Shown here: in pieces, positions 40,606 to 48,711 of the stretch
Layout of the letters: the number at the start of each line of letters is the position of its first letter
Position numbering within the stretch: the stretch's first letter is position 1
Source of the DNA: Streptomyces antimycoticus
GTDB taxonomy: Bacteria > Actinomycetota > Actinomycetes > Streptomycetales > Streptomycetaceae
Direction: 5' to 3'
Assembly (NCBI RefSeq): GCF_005405925.1
Contig: NZ_BJHV01000001.1
Coordinates: forward strand, 1,302,001-1,366,000
Length of the DNA stretch: 64,000 nucleotides
The notes under the pieces: generated by a model
Database searches by the model: none
The model's input: the letters and a program-made list of their open reading frames with translations, nothing else
What the model was told of the DNA's origin: nothing
Position numbers and translations under genes: made by a program

Positions 40606-42666
40606 GTGCCCGCCGAGCTCATCGAGGAGCGGCCCCCCGCCGACGCTCCACCGCCCGGACGGCCACGCCGGACCCGCGTCCGCGAGCTGCCCGAGGTGCG
40701 GTGGGCCGCACTGGCCACCGCCGCGTTCCTGCCCGCCTTCCCGCTCGACCTGGCGGGCGCCCCCGCGTGGCTGTGGGGCCCGCTCTACGCGGTCTGCTAC
40801 GCCGCCGGGGGCTGGGAGCCGGGCCTGGCGGGGCTGCGCGCCCTCAGAGAACGGACCCTCGATGTCGATCTGCTGATGGTCGTGGCCGCGATCGGGGCGG
40901 CGGCGATCGGGCAGTTCCTCGACGGCGCGCTGCTGATCGTCATCTTCGCCGTCTCGGGCGCGCTGGAGGCGTTCGCCACCCGGCGCACCGCCGACTCCGT
41001 GCGCGGACTGCTGGATCTGGCACCCGACACCGCCGCGCGGATCACCCCCGGCGGCGCCGAGGAGCGGGTGGACGTCAGCGCGCTGCGCGTCGGCGACACC
41101 GTGCTCGTCCGGCCCGGTGAGCGGCTGCCCGCCGACGGCACCGTGCGCGAGGGGACGAGCGACGTCCAGCAGGCCGGGATCACCGGCGAGCCGCTGCCGG
41201 TGGACAAGGGGCCGGGCGACGAGGTGTTCGCGGGCACGCTGAACGGAACGGGCGCGCTGCGCGTCACGGTGGACCGGGACGCCTCCGCGTCGGTCATCGC
41301 CCGGATCGTGGCCATGGTCGAGGAGGCGAGCGAGCGCAAGGCCCCCGGCCAGCTGCTCATCGAGAGGATCGAGCAGCGCTACGCCATCGGCGTGGTGGCC
41401 GCCACGCTCGCCCTGTTCGCGGTGCCGCTCGCCTTCGGCGCGGACCTCACCGAGACCCTGCTGCGGGCCATGACCTTCATGATCGTGGCATCCCCGTGTG
41501 CGGTGGTACTCGCCACCATGCCGCCCCTGCTGTCCGCCATCGCCACCTGCGGACGCCACGGGGTGCTGGTCAAGTCCGCCGCGGCCATGGAGCGCCTGGG
41601 AGCCGTCACCCGGATGGCGCTGGACAAGACCGGAACGCTCACCGAGGAGTCGGCGCGCCTCCGCGGGACCCAGGTGCTCCCGGGCAGTGGCCTCACCGAG
41701 GACGAGGCCCTGGCCCTGGCCGCCGCGGCCGAGCGGCCCAGCGAGCATCCGCTGGCCCGTGCGGTGGTCACCGCCGCGCGGGAACGCGGTCTGCGCCTGG
41801 AGCCCGCGGCCGACTTCGCCTCGGCACCGGGGCGGGGCGTACGGGCGGTGGTCACGGGCCACACCGTCCAGGTGGGCAGCCCCACGGCACTGCTGGACGG
41901 CGCGGCGGCGCCGCCGGAGCGCCCCGCCGACCCGGCACCGCTTACCCGCGGGGACGACTCGGTCCGTACGGCCGTCATGGACGGCTGCCCGGTCCGTGCG
42001 GCCGTCGCGGAGGTCGAGGACAGCGGCGCCACCGCCGTCGCCGTGCTCGTCGACGGCCGCCCCGTCGCCGTCCTCGCCATCGCCGCTCCGCTGCGCGCCG
42101 GGGCCGCCGAAGCCGTCGCCGCGCTGGGCCGACTCACCGGCGCACCACCGGTGTTGCTGACCGGCGACAACAAGCGTGCCGCCGCACGGCTGGGCGAGGA
42201 GGTCGGCATCACCGACGTACGGGCCGGGCTGCTGCCGCAGGACAAAGTGGCGACCGTACGGGGGTGGGAGGACGCCGGGGAGCGGGTGCTGATGGTCGGC
42301 GACGGGGTCAACGACGCCCCGGCGCTGGCGGCGGCGCACAGCGGTGTCGCCATGGGGCGGGCCGGTTCCGCGCTGACGCTGGAGACCGCCGATGCCGTGG
42401 TCGTCCGCGACGAACTGGCCGCCGTGCCCGCGGTCGTGACCCTGTCGCGGCGCGCCCGCCGCCTGGTGGCGCAGAACCTGGTCATCGCGTGTGTGTGCAT
42501 CGGCGCGCTGGTGGTGTGGGATCTGTTCGGCCATCTGCCGCTGCCGCTCGGCGTGGCGGGCCATGAGGGCTCCACCGTCCTGGTGGGCCTCAACGGTCTG
42601 CGGCTGCTGCGCACCTCCGCCTGGCCGGGCGCGGCGCGGGCCGGCCGCCGGGACGCCGGGAGCTGA
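40606..42666 (+). CDS. P1B-4-type metal-exporting ATPase (CtpD/CtpJ-like)
   Basis: 686 residues, GTG start with AGAGGTG 7-8 bases upstream. Key motifs: SPC at 296-298 in a membrane helix, phosphorylation DKTGT at 340-344, HP motif in SEHPLARAV, GDGVNDAPALAAA, and HEGST at 653-657 with NGLRLL. SPC plus HEGS/GT marks the P1B-4 group, which exports Co(II)/Fe(II) and related metals. There is no N-terminal heavy-metal (CxxC) domain, as usual for this group. TGITGEP-type motif (AGITGEPLPVDK) is present. Divergent from an alpha5-type ArsR sensor and followed by a second one and a CDF exporter. Cobalt, iron or nickel/zinc as substrate is inferred. Confidence 0.9.
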   Translation: MPAELIEERPPADAPPPGRPRRTRVRELPEVRWAALATAAFLPAFPLDLAGAPAWLWGPLYAVCYAAGGWEPGLAGLRALRERTLDVDLLMVVAAIGAAAIGQFLDGALLIVIFAVSGALEAFATRRTADSVRGLLDLAPDTAARITPGGAEERVDVSALRVGDTVLVRPGERLPADGTVREGTSDVQQAGITGEPLPVDKGPGDEVFAGTLNGTGALRVTVDRDASASVIARIVAMVEEASERKAPGQLLIERIEQRYAIGVVAATLALFAVPLAFGADLTETLLRAMTFMIVASPCAVVLATMPPLLSAIATCGRHGVLVKSAAAMERLGAVTRMALDKTGTLTEESARLRGTQVLPGSGLTEDEALALAAAAERPSEHPLARAVVTAARERGLRLEPAADFASAPGRGVRAVVTGHTVQVGSPTALLDGAAAPPERPADPAPLTRGDDSVRTAVMDGCPVRAAVAEVEDSGATAVAVLVDGRPVAVLAIAAPLRAGAAEAVAALGRLTGAPPVLLTGDNKRAAARLGEEVGITDVRAGLLPQDKVATVRGWEDAGERVLMVGDGVNDAPALAAAHSGVAMGRAGSALTLETADAVVVRDELAAVPAVVTLSRRARRLVAQNLVIACVCIGALVVWDLFGHLPLPLGVAGHEGSTVLVGLNGLRLLRTSAWPGAARAGRRDAGS

Positions 42667-42721
42667 GCGCGGTGCGGACCGAGCGGGGTCTCCCCTCGGC
42701 CCGCCCCTCTACGATGGGGAC

Positions 42722-43081
42722 ATGCCGGTCAGCGAACCCTCCTCAACTGCGACCCGGTCGCATACGCATCACAGCGGCGCGGCGCAGTTCTCCACGGCCG
42801 CCAATGTCTTCTCGCTGCTCTCCGACCCGACCCGGCTGCATCTGGTGTGGTCCCTCGCCCGGGGCGAGGCCGATGTCAACACCCTCACCGAGGCCAGCGG
42901 GGCGGCCCGCCCGGCGGTGAGCCAGCATCTGGCGAAGCTCCGGCTGGCCGGGCTGGTCCAGGTGCGCAAGGAGGGCCGCCGCTCGGTGTACTCCCTTCAC
43001 GACGGCCATCTGCGCCGACTGGTCACCGAGGCCGTCAACCACGCGGACCACATGGTCACCGGGGCCCCGCCGCACGACTGA
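42722..43081 (+). CDS. Second ArsR/SmtB-family metal sensor
   Basis: 119 residues. The N-terminus has a His cluster (SHTHHSG). Winged helix LLSDPTRLHLVWSLARGEADVNTLTEASGAARPAVSQHLAKLRLAGLVQVRKEGRRSVYSLHDGHL. The last helix has the same metal pattern as the upstream sensor: D-G-H-x10-H-x2-H (DGHLRRLVTEAVNHADH). Only 55 bp after the P1B ATPase, and convergent with the CDF gene. Together with the upstream sensor the two paralogues may give graded or metal-selective control. The additional N-terminal His residues recall NmtR-like nickel/cobalt sensors. Effector metal unproven. Confidence 0.88.
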   Translation: MPVSEPSSTATRSHTHHSGAAQFSTAANVFSLLSDPTRLHLVWSLARGEADVNTLTEASGAARPAVSQHLAKLRLAGLVQVRKEGRRSVYSLHDGHLRRLVTEAVNHADHMVTGAPPHD

Positions 43082-43137
43082 GCGCCGGGGCACGGTGGAC
43101 GCCGACCGCACCCGCTCCCCGGCGTCGCCGAACCTCC

Positions 43138-44148
43138 TCACCCGGTGTGATGCGCCAGCAGGTGATGCGGGTCCTGTGCGCCCGGCCCAGGGGCCGGATC
43201 GGTGTGCACCAGGGCGGCGGTCAGCCGGGGAACCGTGTGGCGGAGGGCGTGTTCGGCCTCGACCGCCACATCGTGCGCCGCGCGCAGCTCCAGGCCGCCG
43301 TCCACCTCGACCGTGACCTCGGCGCGCAGCCGGTGGCCGATCCAGCGCATCCGCAGTTCGGTCACGCGCAGCACGCCGGGGACCGCGTGCAGGGCGGCCT
43401 CGCCCGCGTCGACCACCGCCGGGTCGACGGAGTCCATCAGCCGCCGGAACACCTCGCGGGCCGCGTCCTTGAGGACGAGCAGGATCGCGGCGGTGATGGC
43501 CAGGCCGACGAGCGGATCGGCCGCCTGCCAGCCGAGCGCCACACCGCCCGCGCCCACCAGCACGGCCAGCGAGGTGAAGCCGTCGGTGCGGGCGTGCAGT
43601 CCATCGGCGACCAGGGCCGCCGAGCCGATCCGCCGCCCGACCCGGATCCGGTGGCGGGCCACCCATTCGTTGCCGAGGAACCCGAGGACCGCCGCGACCG
43701 CGACGACGCCCGGATGGGAGATGTCGCGCGGGTCCAGCAGCCGGTCCACGGCCTCGTAGGCGGCCAGGGCCGCCGAGGCGGCGATGGTCAGGACGATGAC
43801 GATCCCGGCCAGGTCCTCGGCCCGGCCGTAGCCGTAGGTGAACCGGCGGTTCGCCGCACGGCGCCCCAGGACGAACGCCACGCCGAGCGGCACCGCGGTC
43901 AGCGCGTCGGCGGCGTTGTGGACGGTATCGCCCAGCAGCGCCACCGAGCCGGACAGCAGGACGACCCCGGCCTGGAGCACCGCGGTGGCACCCAGGACGG
44001 CGAGGGAGAGCCACAGGGCACGCATGCCCTCGGCCGATGACTCCAGCGCGGAGTCGACCTTCTGCGCCGACTCGTGGGAGTGCGGTTTCAGCAGATGCGC
44101 GAGCTGGTGCCGCCGATGGGACCAGCGTCCGTGATGACGGGACTCCAT
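43138..44148 (-). CDS. CDF-family cation efflux transporter
   Basis: 336 residues from ATG 44148. Six membrane helices with CDF metal sites: LLGDTVHNAADALTAVP (HxxxD in helix 2) and ADGLHARTDGFTSLAVL (HxxxD in helix 5). The N-terminus is His-rich (ESRHHGRWSHRRHQLAHLLKPHSHES). The C-terminal cytosolic domain has RMRWIGHRLRAEVTVEVDGGLEL and ends in a His tail (DPHHLLAHHTG). Exports Zn(II), Co(II), Ni(II) or Fe(II) by proton antiport. The start is judged leaderless: CATAAT lies 6 bases before the ATG. A GTG at 44175 would overlap the operator. Convergent with the second ArsR gene. Confidence 0.9.
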   Translation of the reverse strand: MESRHHGRWSHRRHQLAHLLKPHSHESAQKVDSALESSAEGMRALWLSLAVLGATAVLQAGVVLLSGSVALLGDTVHNAADALTAVPLGVAFVLGRRAANRRFTYGYGRAEDLAGIVIVLTIAASAALAAYEAVDRLLDPRDISHPGVVAVAAVLGFLGNEWVARHRIRVGRRIGSAALVADGLHARTDGFTSLAVLVGAGGVALGWQAADPLVGLAITAAILLVLKDAAREVFRRLMDSVDPAVVDAGEAALHAVPGVLRVTELRMRWIGHRLRAEVTVEVDGGLELRAAHDVAVEAEHALRHTVPRLTAALVHTDPAPGPGAQDPHHLLAHHTG

Positions 44149-44154
44149 GACGCC

Positions 44155-44183
44155 ATTATGTGCATACACGCGCACCCATGCAC
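44155..44183 (-). promoter_or_regulatory. Leaderless promoter and dyad operator of the CDF gene
   Basis: On the minus strand GTGCAT-N12-ATGCAC (44183-44160) is followed directly by CATAAT (44160-44155), GGCGTC and the ATG. A -10 element 6 bases before the ATG implies a leaderless transcript, and the dyad would cover the -35/-10 spacer, a classic repressor position. Binding by one of the two ArsR sensors is inferred. Confidence 0.6.
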
Positions 44184-44312
44184 CCGTCGGGGTCCAGGGT
44201 CCTTGAGGACGTCTCGCCGGTCATGCCGGGCTCCCGGCGTCTGGCACGGCACCTCGCGGCACCTCGCTCGTCGCACGCGGCGCCGCTGCGCTCTCCGCAC
44301 GCGACGTGCGAT

Positions 44313-44349
44313 GCTCCCCCAGCTACCGCTGGGAGGTGCCCCCTGCACC
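44313..44349. repeat. Dispersed palindromic repeat, copy 2
   Basis: CTCCCCCAGCTACCGCTGGG followed by AGGTGCCCCCTGCACC. Same element and orientation as copies at 8005 and 59519. It lies 40 bp downstream of the S18 gene stop, where its CCCAGC/GCTGGG hairpin might also act as terminator. Confidence 0.75.
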
Positions 44350-44389
44350 AGACGCCGCTCGCCGATCCGGCCTGATCGACGAGACACCC

Positions 44390-44635
44390 CTAGCGCGACC
44401 CGTAAGGCAACAGCGCCATCTCCCGCGCGTTCTTGATGGCGCGGGCCAGCCGACGCTGCTGCTGCGCGCTCACCCGGGTCACCCGGCGGCTGCGTATCTT
44501 GCCGCGGTCGGAGATGAACTTCCGCAGCAGCTCGGTGTCCTTGTAGTCGATATAGGTGATCCCCGCCTTGTCCAGCGGGTTCACCCGGTTGCGCCGGGCG
44601 TCTGGGCGGGTGCGGTCGAGGCGTCGGGCCATCAT
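44390..44635 (-). CDS. rpsR2: 30S ribosomal protein S18, zinc-independent paralogue
   Basis: 81 residues with the S18 core: [60 protein letters not shown]. The N-terminal Cys ligands of zinc-binding S18 are absent, marking the C-minus paralogue made when zinc is scarce so that zinc can be recovered from the normal ribosomal proteins. ATG 44635 follows AAGGA. Last gene of a minus-strand set with L33, L31 and a COG0523 protein, the usual Zur regulon in Streptomyces. Confidence 0.9.
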   Translation of the reverse strand: MMARRLDRTRPDARRNRVNPLDKAGITYIDYKDTELLRKFISDRGKIRSRRVTRVSAQQQRRLARAIKNAREMALLPYGSR

Positions 44636-44677
44636 CGGGTCCTTGTCTACGTGGTGCGTGCGGTGTCCGTACTCCGG

Positions 44678-45844
44678 TCAGGACACCTGGTCGAGCAGTT
44701 CGTCAAAGGCATGCGGCAACCGGCGCCAGGCGTCCGGCCCGGCCGCGTACTCGGCGTCGGTCAGCAGACACGAGTCGAGCAGCGCCAGCAGCCCGTCACG
44801 GTCGAGGCCGGGCGAGGTGAAGGTGAGGTACTGACAGCGGTCGCCGTGGTCGGGATGCCAGTCGAGCGCGGCGGCGACCCGCCGCTCGGCCGGGACCATC
44901 TCCCAGGCGGCGTCCGGCAGCGCGGCCAGCCACGGCCCGGCCGACTCCACGCACAGCGCCCCGCCCGCCGCGTCCCACGACAGCAGGGTGTCGCCCCGGT
45001 CCGCCAGCCAGAAGCGGCCCCGGCTGCGGGCGGCCGCGCAGGTCAGGTCCTCCAGCGCGGCGTAGAGCCGCGCCGGGTGGAAAGGCCGCTCGCGCCGCCA
45101 GACGAGGGTGGCCACCCCATGATCGTCGCCGTCCTGCGGCAGCAGCGCGCACGCCGGATGCTGACGGGCGGCCGCCGCGGCGATGTCAAAGCCCTGGAGA
45201 AGGGCGGGCCCCAGGCCCCCCTCGCCGAGCCGCTTGTGCCGTGCGCCCGGGGTGAGGTGGGCGAGCAGGGCCAGGTCCCCGTCGTCCGCGGACTCCTCGG
45301 ACGACTCGTCCTCGGCGACGGCGATCACGGTGGGGTACTCCAGCTGCCGGGCAAAGGTGTCCGCGATGGTGCGCTGGTCGGTCGGGGCGGCGGCGAGACC
45401 GGCCTCGGCGAGGTCGTCGCCGTTGGCGAGGTACGGCACCATCAGGGCCGGGTCGACCGCGGTGGCCACCCCGGTCAGCTCCAGCGGCGCGCCCTCGGCC
45501 GCGATCACGGCGGCCATGGCCTGGGGCTCGACCGAGTCCCACAGTTCGACGACGGCGAGCCGGTGCCCGCCGCCCGTGGCCAGCCGCAGCAGCTCGGGGA
45601 CCATGTCCTCGCGCAGCGCACAGCACGCGCAGTCGTTCACCAGCGGCGCCTCGCCACTGCCGAGCGGCCCGGAGGCATCGCGCACGGTGCGGCGCACGGC
45701 GCGGTCGGTGGCGGCGGACAGGTCGTGGTGCAGCGCCACGGAGCCGGGCACCGTGCGCAGGATCTCCTCGACGGCGGCGTGGCGGGCGTCGGCGTGCAAT
45801 CCGCCCACGACCGCCACGTCCAGCCGGTTCTCGTCCGCGGTCAC
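44678..45844 (-). CDS. COG0523/CobW-like protein with degenerate P-loop
   Basis: 388 residues. CobW-type features: CxCC metal motif in [12 protein letters not shown] (about 75-86), then [16 protein letters not shown], the central [34 protein letters not shown] typical of the C-terminal CobW domain, and a final [17 protein letters not shown]. The GxxGxGK[ST] Walker A is missing: the N-terminus reads [20 protein letters not shown] with no Lys-Thr. Zinc-regulated COG0523 proteins are metallochaperones that normally need GTP. This one may have lost GTP use or act only as metal binder. GTG start overlaps the L31 stop (GTGA), so it is coupled to the zinc-free ribosomal genes. Confidence 0.85.
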   Translation of the reverse strand: MTADENRLDVAVVGGLHADARHAAVEEILRTVPGSVALHHDLSAATDRAVRRTVRDASGPLGSGEAPLVNDCACCALREDMVPELLRLATGGGHRLAVVELWDSVEPQAMAAVIAAEGAPLELTGVATAVDPALMVPYLANGDDLAEAGLAAAPTDQRTIADTFARQLEYPTVIAVAEDESSEESADDGDLALLAHLTPGARHKRLGEGGLGPALLQGFDIAAAAARQHPACALLPQDGDDHGVATLVWRRERPFHPARLYAALEDLTCAAARSRGRFWLADRGDTLLSWDAAGGALCVESAGPWLAALPDAAWEMVPAERRVAAALDWHPDHGDRCQYLTFTSPGLDRDGLLALLDSCLLTDAEYAAGPDAWRRLPHAFDELLDQVS

Positions 45845-46098
45845 CGGCCCCTCCGCCCGCCTCCGTAGCGCCGCTCGAACCGTTCGACGCGGCCCGCGGT
45901 GTCCATGACTCGCTGGTTGCCGGTGTAGAAGGGGTGGCTCGCCGAGGAGATCTCGACGTCGATGACCGGGTAGGTGTTCCCGTCCTGCCACTCCACCGTC
46001 TTGTCGCTGGTGGCGGTGGAGCGGGTGAGGAAGGCGAAGTCGGCGGACCGGTCGCGGAAGACGACGGGCCGGTACGCGGGGTGAATGCCGGGCTTCAT
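45841..46098 (-). CDS. rpmE2: 50S ribosomal protein L31 type B (zinc-free)
   Basis: 85 residues. Type B L31: [72 protein letters not shown]. The CxxC zinc motif of type A is absent. Five bases after the L33 stop and overlapping the COG0523 gene. Expected to replace zinc-binding L31 under zinc limitation, under Zur control. Confidence 0.95.
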   Translation of the reverse strand: MKPGIHPAYRPVVFRDRSADFAFLTRSTATSDKTVEWQDGNTYPVIDVEISSASHPFYTGNQRVMDTAGRVERFERRYGGGRRGR

Positions 46099-46103
46099 GG
46101 CGG

Positions 46104-46268
46104 TCAGCGCTCCTCACGGAAGTCGACGTGGCGGCCGGCGACCGGGTCGTACTTGCGGAGGGTCATCCGGTCGGGGTCGTTCCGCCGGTTCTTGCGGGTC
46201 ACATACGTGTAGCCGGTGCCCGCGGTGGACCTCAGTTTGACGATCGGGCGTAGTTCATTGCGTGCCAT
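46104..46268 (-). CDS. rpmG: 50S ribosomal protein L33, zinc-free paralogue
   Basis: 54 residues: [20 protein letters not shown], then [20 protein letters not shown] and [14 protein letters not shown]. No Cys pairs, so the C-minus form. First gene of the minus-strand zinc-limitation set, leading into L31, the COG0523 protein and S18. TATGCT lies 7 bases upstream of the ATG, so the transcript may be leaderless. Divergent from the L28/S14 pair across a candidate Zur site. Confidence 0.93.
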   Translation of the reverse strand: MARNELRPIVKLRSTAGTGYTYVTRKNRRNDPDRMTLRKYDPVAGRHVDFREER

Positions 46269-46289
46269 GAGCCACAGCATACACGATAG

Positions 46290-46308
46290 TGGTTTTCATT
46301 TTCATCTA
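46290..46308. promoter_or_regulatory. Candidate Zur operator
   Basis: TGGTTTTCATTTTCATCTA in the 89-bp divergent space between the zinc-free L33 and L28 genes, one of few A+T-rich spots here. The half ATTTTCA matches the Streptomyces Zur consensus (TGAAAAT-n-ATTTTCA); the other half (TGGTTTT) is poor. Position between two zinc-free ribosomal operons is the main support. Confidence 0.6.
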
Positions 46309-46357
46309 GCTGCTACGCTGCCGCGACATCCCCACCACACCACCGAACGGAGGAACC

Positions 46358-46594
46358 ATGTCCGCCCACTGCCAACTCACCGGCCGGCAGCCCGGCTTCG
46401 GGCACCACGTCTCCCACTCCCACCGCCGCACCAAGCGCCGGTTCGACCCCAACGTCCAGCGCAAGCGCTACTGGCTGCCGAGCGAGGGCCGCCACATCCG
46501 GCTCACCCTCAGCGCCAAGGCCATCCGGACCGTCGACGTGATCGGCATCGAAGCGGCCGTGGCCCGTATCCGCGCCCGGGGAGGCAAGGTCTGA
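46358..46594 (+). CDS. rpmB2: 50S ribosomal protein L28, zinc-free paralogue
   Basis: 78 residues: [29 protein letters not shown], then [40 protein letters not shown]. Only one Cys remains (C5), so the CxxC zinc site is incomplete. ATG 46358 has GGAGGAACC upstream. Its stop overlaps the S14 start (TGATG), showing coupling. Divergent from L33 over the candidate Zur box. Confidence 0.93.
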   Translation: MSAHCQLTGRQPGFGHHVSHSHRRTKRRFDPNVQRKRYWLPSEGRHIRLTLSAKAIRTVDVIGIEAAVARIRARGGKV

Positions 46595-46899
46595 TGGCCA
46601 AGAAGAGCAAGATCGCCAAGAATGAGCAGCGACGGGTGATCGTGGCGCGTTACGCCAAGCGCCGCGCCGAACTGAAGGCGCTCATCGCCGACCCCCGGAC
46701 CCCGGAGCAGGAACGGCTCGACGCCCAGCGCGAACTGCGCCGCCAGCCCCGCGACGCCAGCGCCACCCGTGTACGCAACCGCGACTCCATCGACGGCCGC
46801 CCCCGCGGTCATCTGCGCGCCTTCGGCCTCTCCCGCATCCGGCTGCGCGAGATGGCACACGCGGGCGAACTCCCGGGGGTGACCAAGAGCAGCTGGTGA
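46594..46899 (+). CDS. rpsN: 30S ribosomal protein S14, zinc-independent long form
   Basis: 101 residues: [86 protein letters not shown]. This is the long S14 type lacking the CxxC...CxxC zinc ribbon of the short form. Coupled to L28 by overlapping stop and start. Expected to be expressed under zinc limitation. Confidence 0.95.
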   Translation: MAKKSKIAKNEQRRVIVARYAKRRAELKALIADPRTPEQERLDAQRELRRQPRDASATRVRNRDSIDGRPRGHLRAFGLSRIRLREMAHAGELPGVTKSSW

Positions 46900-47025
46900 T
46901 CCCCCACCGCTCCGGGCCACTCCGCCGGGGCGTGCCGCTTGGCACACTATTTATGCGGTCGGACACCGAACGGTTCGCCCATCGACGCCGACGGACTCGC
47001 CCATCGGCGCCGACAGGGCATCCGG

Positions 47026-48114
47026 CTACGGGGCGTCGGCGAGGCGGAGCTCACCGTCGGCGGGCGGTGCGAAGAAGCCGGCCACCTCCGCGTCGGTGAC
47101 CTCGGCCAGAGCGGCCGGCGTCCAGCGGGGGCGCCGGTCCTTGTCGATCACCTGGGCGCGGACGCCCTCGACGAAGTCCGGGCGGGACAGGGCCGCGCAC
47201 GAGACGCGGTACTCCTGCTCCATGACGTGCTCCAGGGAGTCGAGCGCCCGGGCCCGGCGCATGGCGGCCAGCGTGACCTTCAGCGCCGTGGGCGACTTGG
47301 CGAGAAGGGTCTCGGCGGTCTCCTTGGCGGCCGGTTCCCCGATGGCCATCAGCCGGTCCACGATCTCCTCGACGGTGTCCGCCGCGTAGCAGTGGTCGAT
47401 CCACTCCCGCTGGTCGTCCAGGGTCCCGGCCGGGGCCTCGGCCGCGTACCGGGGAAGGACATCCGGCACCGGGTCCGCGGCCAGGTCCCGGGTCAGCGCG
47501 GGCAGCAGCTCGGAGGGGACGACATGGTCGGCCAGCCCGCAGCGCAGCGCGTCGGCTGCGCCCACCGACGCTCCCGTGAGCGCCAGATGCGTCCCCAGTT
47601 CGCCCGGTGCGCGGGACAGCAGATAGGTGCCGCCGACGTCCGGTACGAAGCCGATCGTGGTCTCGGGCATGGCCACCCGGGAGCGCTCGGTGACGATCCG
47701 CACGCTGCCATGGGCCGAGACCCCGACGCCCCCGCCCATCACGATGCCGTCCATCAGGGCCACATACGGCTTGGGGTAGCGGGCGATGCTGGCGTTGAGC
47801 GTGTACTCGTCGCGCCAGAACGCCCTCGAGGCCGCGCCGCCGCCCGAGGTCACATCCCGATGGATCATGCGGATGTCACCGCCCGCGCACAGCCCGCGCT
47901 CCCCCGCCCCGTCGATCACCACGGCCTGGACGGCCGGGTCCCGCTCCCAGGCGGAGAGGGCCCCGGCGATCCGGGTGACCATCGGATGGGTCAGTGCGTT
48001 GAGGGCGCGGGGCCGGTTGAGGGTGAGATGTCCGGCGCGGCCCTCGGTGCGGGTCAGCACGGCGTCGTCGTCGTTCACGGAGTCGGTCACGCGGTCGGTC
48101 ACGGAGTCGCTCAC
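47026..48114 (-). CDS. Enoyl-CoA hydratase/isomerase family, 3-hydroxyisobutyryl-CoA hydrolase type
   Basis: 362 residues. Crotonase fold with HIBCH-specific features: NRPRALNALTHPMVTRI, GAGERGLCAGGDIRMIHRDVTSGGGAASRAFWRDEYTLNASIARYPKPYVALMDGIVMGGGVGVSAHGSVRIVTERSRVAMPETTIGFVPDVGGTYLLSR; quoted blocks are the oxyanion-hole (CAGGD) and catalytic Glu (PETTIGFVPDVG) regions. Hydrolyses 3-hydroxyisobutyryl-CoA in valine degradation. The N-terminus has a DSVTDRVTDSVND repeat of little meaning. No linked valine genes, so function is by family. The start at 48114 is not certain; a start near residue 16 is possible. Confidence 0.85.
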   Translation of the reverse strand: MSDSVTDRVTDSVNDDDAVLTRTEGRAGHLTLNRPRALNALTHPMVTRIAGALSAWERDPAVQAVVIDGAGERGLCAGGDIRMIHRDVTSGGGAASRAFWRDEYTLNASIARYPKPYVALMDGIVMGGGVGVSAHGSVRIVTERSRVAMPETTIGFVPDVGGTYLLSRAPGELGTHLALTGASVGAADALRCGLADHVVPSELLPALTRDLAADPVPDVLPRYAAEAPAGTLDDQREWIDHCYAADTVEEIVDRLMAIGEPAAKETAETLLAKSPTALKVTLAAMRRARALDSLEHVMEQEYRVSCAALSRPDFVEGVRAQVIDKDRRPRWTPAALAEVTDAEVAGFFAPPADGELRLADAP

Positions 48115-48231
48115 GGGGTGTTCGGTCCTTCCGGCGTCTGGTGCGTTCGCGGATCACCACCGATCCGTCACCGCCGATCCTCTCAACGGGCCATCGGCCC
48201 GGGACAGCCGCGCCTCTGCTTGACTGGGCAC

Positions 48232-48603
48232 ATGCTGTCGATCGGTTCCGTGGTATTGGGAGTCTCGGACGTCCGGCGCGCGGCGGCGTTCTGGACGCGG
48301 GCCCTGGGATACGTCCCGCGCGGGGAGATCGAGGACGACTGGGTGGTGCTGGTGCCGCCGGACGGGCGCGCCGGGACCGGCCTGTCGCTCGGCCGCAGCG
48401 ATACCCCGGTCCAGGGGCGCCCACGGGTCCATCTGGATCTCTACGCGGGGAACGCGGCCGATCAGGCCGCCGAGGTCGAGCGGCTGGTGTCGCTCGGCGC
48501 CCGGCGGGTCCGCTGGGAGCTGTATCCGCCGGACGCCGATTTCATCGTTCTGGCCGACCCGGACGGAAACCGCTTCTGCGTCATCGACACCGGCCGCGGC
48601 TGA
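48232..48603 (+). CDS. VOC-family (glyoxalase/bleomycin resistance-like) protein
   Basis: 123 residues. MLSIGSVVLGVSDVRRAAAFWTRALGYVPRG is the first beta-alpha-beta-beta-beta motif; VHLDLYAGNAADQAAEVERLVSLGARRV and FIVLADPDGNRFCVID the second. Such proteins bind a metal or small molecule; substrate unknown. ATG 48232 lacks a strong ribosome site. Divergent from the HIBCH gene. Confidence 0.88.
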   Translation: MLSIGSVVLGVSDVRRAAAFWTRALGYVPRGEIEDDWVVLVPPDGRAGTGLSLGRSDTPVQGRPRVHLDLYAGNAADQAAEVERLVSLGARRVRWELYPPDADFIVLADPDGNRFCVIDTGRG

Positions 48604-48711
48604 GACCCGCTCCCCGCCCCGCGAGCGCCGCGGCACAACACGCTCTGGACACCCGCCGCCCCGCCGGGGAGGGTGGGCGCGGCCCATCACTGACCCCCGA
48701 GGACCCGTCTG

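Noticed and set aside
46939..48603. Long plus-strand frame covering the HIBCH gene
   Set aside because: Only its last ~124 codons (VOC protein from 48232) are real; the rest is antisense to HIBCH.
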